NCBI GenBank assembly: GCA_905233295.1
Contig: CAJODX010000086.1
Location: forward strand, 1 to 12,078
Length of the DNA stretch: 12,078 nucleotides
Source: an uncultured Synergistales bacterium
GTDB lineage: Bacteria > Synergistota > Synergistia > Synergistales > Aminobacteriaceae
Reading direction: 5' to 3'
A program made the translations under genes and the position numbers. Below are positions 6,128-12,078 of the stretch, in pieces. The number at the start of each line of letters is the position of its first letter. The stretch's first letter is position 1. Under the pieces are notes generated by a model. That model was given only the letters and a program-made list of their open reading frames with translations. It was not told the DNA's origin and ran no database searches.

Positions 6128-7261
6128 ATGAGAAAAGTTCTTTTCATATCTCAGAATAATTACAGACAAAACGAAATTGATTCAGCTGTTAAAAGAGCTT
6201 TTGAGCATTTTGAAATGAAATTCAAGCCCGGCGAAAAAATTTTATTGAAAGTCAATCTTGTAGCTGGACACGATATTGAAAGACGCGTTACCACAGATCC
6301 TTCGATAGTGAGAGCCGCCGCGAAAATAATTTTGGAACAGGGCGCAAAGCCTTTTATTGCTGACAGTCCCGGCATAGACAATTTTAAAAACGCCGCCGAA
6401 AAAGCTGGATTTTTGTCTGTTGCACAAGAACTCGGCATTGAGTGCCACGAGCTGACAGAGCCTGTCGATCTTCCTGTTGAAAAAGACGCGGACTTCAAAA
6501 AAATTCAGGTCAGCAGATTCGTTCTTGAAGCCGATAAAATTATCAATCTCGCGAAATTAAAAACGCACGGTCAAATGTATCTTACAATGGGCGTAAAAAA
6601 TCTGTTCGGCTGCATTCCCGGAAGACTTAAAGCCGGCTGGCATTACAACGTCGGATTAAATCGTGAAAAATTCGCGTCTCTTCTTCTTGATATTTACAAC
6701 GGGGTCAAGCCTTCTTTCACGATTCTGGACGGCGTTATCGGAATGCACGGAGACGGACCGACTTCGGGCGAACCTTACGGATTCGGTTTAATCGGAGCAT
6801 GCGTTGACGCTCTCACGATGGATTTCTGGCTTTGCAAAATGCTCGGTGCAAAATTTGAAGATTATCCGCTCTATCTTGCCGCGAAAAAACGGAATTATCC
6901 GCAATGCATTTTGAATCCGAATGACATTGAGGGAGATTTTAATTCCGAAAAAATTTTTGAAGGCGTAAAACTTCCGAAAACCCGAACGATGAGATTACTG
7001 CCGCCTCTGCCTTTCATTGAAAGATTAATGACCTCGCGCCCCGTTCATATTCCGAAACTCTGCATAGGCTGCGGAAGATGTCAGGCTGTCTGTGCCGCGG
7101 GAGCATTGAAACACGAGAACAGAAAACTTCATTTCGATTACTCAAAATGTATTCGCTGCTACTGCTGCCACGAGATGTGCCCTGTTAAGGCGATTGAATT
7201 TAAGCCGAGCCGTCTTGTGTCGCTGGTGAACAGATTCACGCAGAAAAATTCTGTTTCCTGA
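6128..7261 (+). CDS. DUF362 domain protein with two C-terminal 4Fe-4S ferredoxin motifs
   Basis: From ATG 6128 the protein has 377 residues. The N-terminal DUF362 domain includes KILLKVNLV, TTDPSIVRAAA, NLAKLKTHGQMYLTMGVKN and LDGVIGMHGDGPTSGEP. The C-terminus carries a bacterial-type 2[4Fe-4S] ferredoxin: Cys312/315/318/322 (CIGCGRCQAVC) and Cys341/344/347/351 (CIRCYCCHEMC), the second followed by P. An extra cysteine lies at 346. No signal peptide is seen, so it is probably cytoplasmic. DUF362 proteins of this type occur widely in anaerobes, but the reaction is not established; a redox or metallocluster-linked role is inferred from the ferredoxin domain. The start is set by an extended -10 at 6092-6100 and GGAG 11 bases upstream; the longer frame from TTG 6086 runs through the promoter. 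The 3' end overlaps the convergent permease gene by 26 bases. Confidence 0.88.
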   Translation: MRKVLFISQNNYRQNEIDSAVKRAFEHFEMKFKPGEKILLKVNLVAGHDIERRVTTDPSIVRAAAKIILEQGAKPFIADSPGIDNFKNAAEKAGFLSVAQELGIECHELTEPVDLPVEKDADFKKIQVSRFVLEADKIINLAKLKTHGQMYLTMGVKNLFGCIPGRLKAGWHYNVGLNREKFASLLLDIYNGVKPSFTILDGVIGMHGDGPTSGEPYGFGLIGACVDALTMDFWLCKMLGAKFEDYPLYLAAKKRNYPQCILNPNDIEGDFNSEKIFEGVKLPKTRTMRLLPPLPFIERLMTSRPVHIPKLCIGCGRCQAVCAAGALKHENRKLHFDYSKCIRCYCCHEMCPVKAIEFKPSRLVSLVNRFTQKNSVS

Positions 7262-8651
7262 TTTCTAAAAAATATAAAGCTACGCCAATCGCGAACCATA
7301 TTATGAGCAGTATATAAGACTCTTTCGCGAGCGAATTGTTCAGCCCTGGAATCGGAACAAGAAGCAAAACAGAAATCACTACGGAAATAACAAAACCCAT
7401 AGCACTTAAAAACGCAACGTCTTTTCTGTTTTCCGCCAGCGAATATTTATGTGATGCAAGCGATGTGTAGCCGTAGCCGATTGCTCCTCCGAGAGAGGAA
7501 ATATCAACCGTCCAGCCGAGAGCGTGTCTGCCCAGCAACGACGTTAAAATCGAAACGACCATGCAAAATATAATCGCGTTGAAAGGAACGCCGTTTTTGT
7601 TCAGAACTCCGAACCATGACGGGAGCATTTTCTCTCTTGCCATTGAATGTAAAAGTCTGCTCGTTGCGACATAAAAAGCCAGAACGCCTGTAAGAACCCC
7701 GCATATTCCGGCTACGCCTATGATGTAAAGTCCTGAGATTCCCATGATTTTATACGCCGCGTAAAAAGTCATTATGTTGCTGAAATCATCGCTTGAGTCC
7801 AGCGCGTCAACTCTTGCAGCCCAACTCGAAAAAACTTCAGGAATGACCGACGCGGCAAGAAATGTTAAAAGAACATAAAAAAAACATCCTGCTATGACGC
7901 TTGTGTCCATGATGACTTTGACTTTGCCGTTTGAAAAATGAGTTTCCTCGCTGAGCTGAGGAATAATATCAAAGCCGACAAAAGCCCACGGCGCAACAAC
8001 AACAATCGAAAGAATCTGCACAAAATGACTCCTGTCATCGGGATAAAACAAAGGATTGAAATTTGAAATTTTTGCTTCGGGACTGAATATTGAAGCGGCA
8101 AGTATGATAAGGACGGCTGCAATCAGAATTACTACCATTGAATTTTGAATAACCGCGCCGATACGGACATTTTTTGACGCAACGTACGCAAAAAAAATCA
8201 GAGCAATGGATGCCGTCAGAAATTCGCCGAAATAAACATCATAGCCTGACACAACGTAATGGAATCCGAATTGAAAAGATTTGCCGAAAAGAGTCCTGAA
8301 AAACATGCTCAACGCCATAGCGTCCATGGGTATTATGCTGAGATAACAAAGTCCGAGAAACCACGCGCATAAAAATCCGTGTTTTTTTCCGAATGCCTTT
8401 TCTGCATAGACAAACTGTCCGCCGGACACCGAAAATTTTTTTGCCATATACCCGTAAGCATACGAGATTATTAACATCATAAAGGCTCCGATTTCCATCG
8501 CTATGAGAGTTCCAAAAAGCCCCGCACCTTTCAGAAAGGTCGTTCCGGGGCTGACGAAAGCACCGAAGCCTACGATACCTCCGAACGATAAAGTCCACGC
8601 ATCGAATACTGATAATTTTCTTTTGAAGCTGAAATCTGAGGTTTTATTCAT
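7236..8651 (-). CDS. APC-superfamily amino-acid permease
   Basis: The 471-residue, very hydrophobic protein has about 12 membrane segments (roughly 16-37, 43-68, 92-118, 142-158, 168-190, 209-230, 255-277, 307-335, 355-370, 375-393, 411-433, 445-463). TM1 carries the unwound-helix glycine motif GGIVGFGAFVSPG (24-36). TM6 reads VAPWAFVGFDIIPQLSEET, the APC-family GF(E/D) motif with its Glu-Glu-like loop. This supports secondary transport or exchange of an amino acid or amine; the substrate cannot be named. The gene starts 5 bases after the nitroreductase stop, and the bases before ATG (CTAACCACA) contain no Shine-Dalgarno, so translation is probably coupled to the upstream gene. It is last of the sirtuin-nitroreductase-permease operon and overlaps the DUF362 gene tail to tail. 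Confidence 0.88.
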   Translation of the reverse strand: MNKTSDFSFKRKLSVFDAWTLSFGGIVGFGAFVSPGTTFLKGAGLFGTLIAMEIGAFMMLIISYAYGYMAKKFSVSGGQFVYAEKAFGKKHGFLCAWFLGLCYLSIIPMDAMALSMFFRTLFGKSFQFGFHYVVSGYDVYFGEFLTASIALIFFAYVASKNVRIGAVIQNSMVVILIAAVLIILAASIFSPEAKISNFNPLFYPDDRSHFVQILSIVVVAPWAFVGFDIIPQLSEETHFSNGKVKVIMDTSVIAGCFFYVLLTFLAASVIPEVFSSWAARVDALDSSDDFSNIMTFYAAYKIMGISGLYIIGVAGICGVLTGVLAFYVATSRLLHSMAREKMLPSWFGVLNKNGVPFNAIIFCMVVSILTSLLGRHALGWTVDISSLGGAIGYGYTSLASHKYSLAENRKDVAFLSAMGFVISVVISVLLLVPIPGLNNSLAKESYILLIIWFAIGVALYFLEIRKQNFSA

Positions 8652-8656
8652 TGTGG

Positions 8657-9295
8657 TTAGGGGCGCGGACCTGCAGACTGTACAAGAGTTATAATTTGGT
8701 GTGTTTTAAGCTCAAGAATGCTTCGGAGTTTATTTTCATCAAAACTTCCGCGGACGATAGCGTTCCAGCCTTTTGAAGCGGCAAACAGATACACGTTCTG
8801 CATGACTGCTCCGGCATGAGCAAAGCCCCATCTTTCGATAGTTTCTCTCGGTTTCTGTTCGCTTTCCCACGCTTTCAGATCCTGAACATAAACGAGATTT
8901 ACTGCCGCACGTCCGATATAAGCCGGAGTGCCTGTTGCCTGTCTGTAATCGCCTTTTGTTACCAGCTCAAGCGAATGTGAAGGAGCGTCAAATTTATAAA
9001 CGCCGTCTCTGTTGAAAACATAAACGAAAGTATCCTGAACTCCTCTGCCGACGGGATGAACACGCAAACCGTTTTCTCTGTTGACACCGGCAGCAACGTA
9101 AAGAAGATCTGAAAGTTCCTGAGGTGTTAAGTCAGCGTCCCGAAATTCGCGTTCTGAGTGGCGCAGCGTGGCAGCTTCATTCAAAGGCATTCCGCCGGTT
9201 TTGTTCGGGGCTGGAAGATTCACGACAACAGCTTTCGCATACGAGGAGGCGGCGGATAAAAATAAAAACATCAGCGCAAACAAAAATTTTTTCAT
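8657..9295 (-). CDS. Exported nitroreductase-family (SagB-like) flavoprotein
   Basis: The 212-residue protein starts with a clear Sec signal peptide, MKKFLFALMFLFLSAASSYA, with likely cleavage after residue 20. The mature part has the nitroreductase FMN-binding start LRHSEREFRDADLTPQELSDLLYVAAGV (44-71, Arg45 and Arg49 in the RrSxRxF position). It also has HAGAVMQNVYLFAASKGW (160-177) and a C-terminal strand ITLVQSAGP. This pattern is nearest to SagB/ThcOx-type and small putative nitroreductases, which bind FMN and oxidise or reduce an unknown substrate. No lipobox cysteine follows the signal, so it is probably periplasmic and soluble. A strong AAAGGAG precedes ATG 9295. It lies 15 bases after the sirtuin stop and 5 bases before the permease start. 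The substrate is unknown, and how FMN reaches it after Sec export is unclear. Confidence 0.85.
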   Translation of the reverse strand: MKKFLFALMFLFLSAASSYAKAVVVNLPAPNKTGGMPLNEAATLRHSEREFRDADLTPQELSDLLYVAAGVNRENGLRVHPVGRGVQDTFVYVFNRDGVYKFDAPSHSLELVTKGDYRQATGTPAYIGRAAVNLVYVQDLKAWESEQKPRETIERWGFAHAGAVMQNVYLFAASKGWNAIVRGSFDENKLRSILELKTHQIITLVQSAGPRP

Positions 9296-9310
9296 GTAAA
9301 TTCGCTCCTT

Positions 9311-10016
9311 TTACGATAAAATTTTTAACAATTCGTCTCTCATTACAGCCGTGCCTTTTGACGCAACTTCCTTTATGACTGTAAAATTCAGCCAGCCCGG
9401 AACTTGAACATCCGCAGGATCAATCAGGTACGATTTTACTCCGCTCCGTAAATCATTGACAAGTCCTGCCGCAGGATATACAACGAGCGATGAGCCTATC
9501 ACAGCAAAAATATCTGCACTGCGGACAAGTCTTGCCGCCTCAGTGATAGCGGGAACAGCTTCGCCGAACCAGACAATATGAGGGCGCATAAGTTCGCCGT
9601 CGGAATTTTTTTCACCGTAAGACATTGCACGATAGCCGATGTCAATGATTTTATTTTCGTTATTTACGGGTCTTGCCTGAGTTAAAAGTCCGTGAAGATG
9701 AAGAACATTCGTGCTGCCTGCGCGTTTCGTGAAGGTTATCTACATTTTGCGTTATGATTTGAACATCAAAATATTTTTCAAGTTCAGCTAAAATTTTATG
9801 ACCGTCATTAGGTTGAGCCTTTTCAAGCTGAGTTCTTAAATCGTTATAAAAATCCGTAACAAGTTTAGGGTTTCGATACCAGCCTTCAATACTGGCTACA
9901 TCTTCAACGCTGTAAGTTTCCCAAAGACCGCCTGAATCTCTGAAGGTTTTGAAGCCGCTCTCTGCGCTTATACCTGCGCCGGTCAGGACAACAAGACGTT
10001 TTTTATTTTCCACCAT
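9311..10016 (-). pseudogene. cobB: Sirtuin (NAD-dependent protein deacylase), frameshifted by one extra base
   Basis: Read with one base removed at 9725-9727 (an A-run on the coding strand), the gene encodes a full-length 234-residue sirtuin. It shows GAGISAESGFKTFRD (13-27) for NAD binding, ITQNVDNLHE (88-97), RAGSTNVLHLHG with catalytic His108, RPHIVWFGEAVP and GSSLVVYPAA. As given, the first frame leaves homology after residue 97 and stops at 9660, giving a 118-residue product without the catalytic His. A later ATG at 9625 could only make the C-terminal piece. The protein lacks the four zinc-binding cysteines, as in a known zinc-less bacterial subgroup. In the acyl-carboxylate motif, Tyr57 is present, but the Arg three residues on is Leu60. 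ATG 10016 follows GGGAG at 10 bases. It is first in the operon with the nitroreductase and permease. A sequencing error is as likely as a true pseudogene. Confidence 0.85.
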
Positions 10017-10113
10017 GAAAATTTTTCTCCCTGTATAATATAAAATAAGAAAAAAACAAAGACATTAAAAATTAAAATAATGATAGCATACATTTAAGAG
10101 GGGAAAATTTTAA

Positions 10114-10677
10114 TTGCGATTCAAAGAGAGTTTTACATTTTTCAGACGTTTTACAAAATCGCCGCGAAAAATCGGAAGCGTTGCACCCAGCTCAAAATTT
10201 CTTACAAAAGCAATGCTCGGCAAGGTCGATTGGGAGAATGCAAATTTTATTGCGGAGCTTGGTGCCGGAACGGGTGTTTTCACTCGCGAGATCGTTAAAC
10301 GCGCAAAACCTGACGCAAAAATTTTAGTCTTTGAAATCGATCCGGCTCTGCAAAAATTAATCCGTGATGAACATCCGGAACATAAAGGACTTTCGCTTCA
10401 CAGTGATGCTCAGGAACTTTATAAATACATGGAAAATAACGGAATAAAGAAACTGGATTTTGTGATTTCAAGTCTGCCTTTCACAGTTTTGCCGCCGAAA
10501 ATGACGGTCAGGATTCTGGATTCTGTTATGAAGGCACTGAAACCGGGCGGACATTTCGTAGCCTATCAATATTCTTCGATTATGAAACATGTTCTGAAGA
10601 AAAAATTTTCGCACATTCAAACAAGTTTTGTAGCGTTTAACATTCCTCCTGCGTTTGTTTATGACTGCTGGAGATAA
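10114..10677 (+). CDS. PmtA-like class I SAM-dependent methyltransferase
   Basis: The 187-residue protein begins FFRRFTKSPRKIGSVAPSS (9-27), the typical opening of PmtA-type phospholipid N-methyltransferases and their relatives. It continues with SAM motif I, ELGAGTG (48-54), and the acidic residue Glu74 for ribose binding. Motif IV-like SSLPF is at 119-123, LKPGGHFVAYQYS at 142-154 and FNIPPAFVYDC at 175-185. No membrane helix is predicted; a basic, aromatic N-terminus could bind membranes. Methylation of phosphatidylethanolamine is plausible, but relatives with rRNA-dimethylase-like annotation exist, so the substrate is open. TTG 10114 is the start, with GAGGGG about 10 bases upstream. It is divergent from the sirtuin operon and is followed after 6 bases by a DUF4405 membrane gene, so the two form an operon. 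Confidence 0.83.
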   Translation: MRFKESFTFFRRFTKSPRKIGSVAPSSKFLTKAMLGKVDWENANFIAELGAGTGVFTREIVKRAKPDAKILVFEIDPALQKLIRDEHPEHKGLSLHSDAQELYKYMENNGIKKLDFVISSLPFTVLPPKMTVRILDSVMKALKPGGHFVAYQYSSIMKHVLKKKFSHIQTSFVAFNIPPAFVYDCWR

Positions 10678-10683
10678 GGGAAA

Positions 10684-11325
10684 TTGAAAAGATTAAGACC
10701 GATCGTTGATGCGGCTATGACAGTTCTTTTGTTAATGTCAATGTCGTATGAAACGATCGGCAGTGTTTTTGAAAAAATTTTCGGTATTGATGCATACGAA
10801 TACGGAGCGTTAATTCACGAATACATTGGAATTTCGTTTATTGCGCTCGTATTTTTTCATTTATGGCTTAACAGGCATTGGCTTCTGAATATTTTCAAAG
10901 GACGCTATAACATGGCGCGTTCTGTTCTTGTTCTTGCGGATATATTTTTGATTGCGGACATATTTTTTCTTTTAATCAGCGGTTTGATGATGTCGCAGAT
11001 TTTGGGATTTGACTCTTTCAGTGAAAATTCTGCGATGTCCTTTGCACGTACGGCACATATGCTCGCGGCATACTGGGGCTATGTGATAATGAGTTTTCAT
11101 GTCGGACTTCACATAAAAAAAATCCCGAAAATATTTTTTATAATTGCAGTTTACGGCTGTTACGCATTCATTAAACGGCAGATTTACGAATATATGTTCC
11201 TGCTGACTGAATTTGTCTTTTTTGACTTTGAAGAATCCTTAATTTATTTTTTCATTGACTATATTGCTGTGATGATTTTGTTTGCGGTGTTTGGCTCTTT
11301 CGTTATGAAGATTTGCAGAAAATAA
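10684..11325 (+). CDS. DUF4405 cytochrome-b-like membrane protein
   Basis: The 213-residue protein has about six membrane segments. Histidines are spaced as in small b-type cytochromes: His45 in LIHEYIGI, His59 and His65 in FFHLWLNRHW, and His125, His139 and His143 in ARTAHMLAAYWGYVIMSFHVGLH. This is the DUF4405 pattern, in which paired histidines across two helices are thought to hold heme; heme binding is inferred, not shown. The C-terminal region (about 165-190) is rich in Phe, Tyr and acidic residues. The start is TTG 10684; its Shine-Dalgarno AAGGG overlaps the TAA stop of the methyltransferase gene, so translation is probably coupled. It ends 10 bases before the convergent diacylglycerol kinase gene, with only an AT-rich palindrome and no clear terminator between them. 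Confidence 0.82.
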   Translation: MKRLRPIVDAAMTVLLLMSMSYETIGSVFEKIFGIDAYEYGALIHEYIGISFIALVFFHLWLNRHWLLNIFKGRYNMARSVLVLADIFLIADIFFLLISGLMMSQILGFDSFSENSAMSFARTAHMLAAYWGYVIMSFHVGLHIKKIPKIFFIIAVYGCYAFIKRQIYEYMFLLTEFVFFDFEESLIYFFIDYIAVMILFAVFGSFVMKICRK

Positions 11326-11335
11326 AAATATTTTT

Positions 11336-11694
11336 TCAAAGAAAAATCATCGCTGTCCAGACAAAAATATTAAAACAAACGGCTGTGAACACTGCGCCTG
11401 ATAACATATCTTTGCCGGCTTTAATCTCAGCTCTGAAATTTTCGTCTATTAAATCGAAAGCTCTTTCGACACTGCACTGTTAATCAGTTCAAGGCACATG
11501 ACAACAAGCCACGAAAAAATTAAAATTATTTTCCGTTCGATAGTCAGCGGCACGAATATTGACACCGCAGCTATTAAAGCAAACACGACACATTCATATT
11601 GAAAAGCCTGCTCGTTCTTAAAGGCGTAGTAAAAACCGCTCAATGAATAACGGGACGCATTGAGCAGCCTTAAAAACGGATTACTGTATCTCAA
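11336..11694 (-). pseudogene. dgkA: Diacylglycerol kinase, frameshifted at the catalytic glutamate
   Basis: Removing two bases from the repeat at 11469-11472 (GTGT on the coding strand) gives a full 118-residue DgkA. Its positions match Escherichia coli numbering: Glu28 and Glu34 in NEQAFQYE, then Glu69, Asn72 and Glu76 in LELINSAVE. It continues ...KAGKDMLSGAVFTAVCFNI with the third membrane helix to TGA at 11336-11338. As given, the frame diverges right after Val75 and stops at 11449, losing catalytic Glu76 and the last helix, so that product cannot be active. DgkA phosphorylates diacylglycerol to phosphatidic acid at the inner membrane. The start is TTG 11694, inside the last codons of the phosphoethanolamine transferase (14-base overlap), with AAGG 5 bases upstream. 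This may be genuine decay, a programmed shift (no slippery heptamer seen) or an assembly error. Confidence 0.87.
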
Positions 11695-12078
11695 TTAAAC
11701 CTTTTTCCTTATCATAAAGATAATTTTTATAAATCCGCGGTCTTTCGGCGTTGAATTTTTCGTTGATAACGCTTCTCTCAGGTTCATAACCGGGAGTTTC
11801 GATTCCTGCAATGTCAAGGATCGTATGAATTAAATCATCGGTCATATAGGGACGGTGAACGCTGTTCGCGATTCTTTCGCAGAGGTCGGGATATTCCTCG
11901 CGAAACTTTTCCGACACCCAGATTAAAAACGGAATCTCAATGCCATTTTTGTCTGCTCCTGTGTGATGTCCGACATAATCCATGCTGTCGTAAACTTCCT
12001 CGCCGTGATCGGAGATATAAATCACAATGGCGTTTTTATCTTCAAATCTTTTGATAATTTCATTTACGATAAAATCGT
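11681..12078 (-). CDS. Phosphoethanolamine transferase (CptA/EptA-like, sulfatase fold), C-terminal part
   Basis: The frame is open from the right window edge to TAA at 11681-11683, covering about 131 C-terminal residues of a protein normally above 500. It contains IVIYISDHGEEVYD with the metal-binding Asp-His pair. GHHTGADKNGIEIPFLIW and RPYMTDDLIHTILDIAGI follow. These are the C-terminal sulfatase-fold signatures of enzymes that move phosphoethanolamine from phosphatidylethanolamine to LPS or lipid A, releasing diacylglycerol in the periplasmic leaflet. The wording of these motifs is nearer to CptA/OpgE than to EptA as I recall them. A GTG at 12025 is only an internal codon, since homology continues upstream of it. 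The acceptor cannot be told from this part. The gene overlaps dgkA by 14 bases. Confidence 0.85.
   Translation of the reverse strand, partial: DFIVNEIIKRFEDKNAIVIYISDHGEEVYDSMDYVGHHTGADKNGIEIPFLIWVSEKFREEYPDLCERIANSVHRPYMTDDLIHTILDIAGIETPGYEPERSVINEKFNAERPRIYKNYLYDKEKGLIEIQ

Noticed and set aside
8239..8598. 119-residue minus-strand frame inside the permease gene
   Set aside because: It lies in an alternative frame of a conserved transmembrane protein, with no independent homology signal or ribosome binding site.
10017..10113. Clear divergent promoters between the sirtuin and methyltransferase genes
   Set aside because: TATAAT-like sequence exists at 10034-10039, but it is too close to the sirtuin ribosome binding site on the minus strand and has no -35 on the plus strand. 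The 97-base AT-rich gap gives no decisive call.
11325..11336. AAAAATATTTTTT as a bidirectional terminator between DUF4405 and dgkA
   Set aside because: It is only an AT palindrome without a GC stem or loop, too weak to call.
12023..12025. GTG as a start codon for the phosphoethanolamine transferase fragment
   Set aside because: The same frame continues upstream to the window edge with sulfatase-fold sequence (IIKRFEDKNAIV), so GTG is an internal valine.
1..12078. CRISPR array, tRNA/rRNA, IS element, phage or toxin-antitoxin module
   Set aside because: No regularly spaced repeats, cloverleaf-like sequence, terminal inverted repeats with transposase, or recognisable defence genes were seen on either strand.

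Overview
The window looks like ordinary chromosome from an anaerobic, diderm (two-membrane) bacterium of low to moderate GC content. A lipid A/LPS-type phosphoethanolamine transferase and a Wzz-like chain-length protein point to an outer membrane with surface polysaccharide. A TM1266-family protein, normally tied to [FeFe]-hydrogenase, and a DUF362/ferredoxin protein point to anaerobic metabolism. A YjfB-type motility protein and repeated use of TTG start codons (1742, 10114, 10684, 11694) would fit Negativicutes or Synergistota. That placement is inference; no RNA gene or marker in the window settles it. I see no CRISPR array, IS element, phage gene, tRNA or rRNA, and no gene-free stretch above 300 bases.

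Left part (1-2422). A minus-strand run reads yjfB, then a short hairpin region with a possible 12-codon leader, then an amidohydrolase-like gene, then the start of malQ (4-alpha-glucanotransferase, cut by the window edge). The amidohydrolase-like protein keeps the family fold signatures but has lost every metal-binding residue I can align, so it is probably a pseudoenzyme. Divergent from yjfB is a stand-alone TM1266-family gene, followed by a hairpin terminator that can serve both strands.

Middle part (2474-7261). A nagE-type PTS transporter (EIIC-EIIB, no EIIA) on the minus strand diverges from an aspartate/glutamate racemase-family gene. An orphan Wzz-like protein with a strongly acidic tail follows, then a DUF362 protein with two 4Fe-4S ferredoxin motifs and its own extended -10 promoter. 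The DUF362 gene runs tail to tail into the next operon with a 26-base overlap.

Right part (7236-12078). A tight minus-strand operon encodes a sirtuin, an exported nitroreductase-family flavoprotein and an APC amino-acid permease. The sirtuin is broken by one extra base in an A-run. Divergent from it are a PmtA-like SAM methyltransferase and a DUF4405 cytochrome-b-like membrane protein, six bases apart. Converging on these are the 3' end of a CptA/EptA-like phosphoethanolamine transferase and a diacylglycerol kinase, overlapping by 14 bases. The kinase is frameshifted by two bases exactly at its catalytic glutamate. The transferase makes diacylglycerol from phosphatidylethanolamine and the kinase recycles it, so these two form a logical pair; the neighbouring PmtA-like enzyme may act on the same lipid. 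Two frameshifts within 1.8 kb, in genes otherwise perfectly conserved, mean either very recent decay or base-calling errors.
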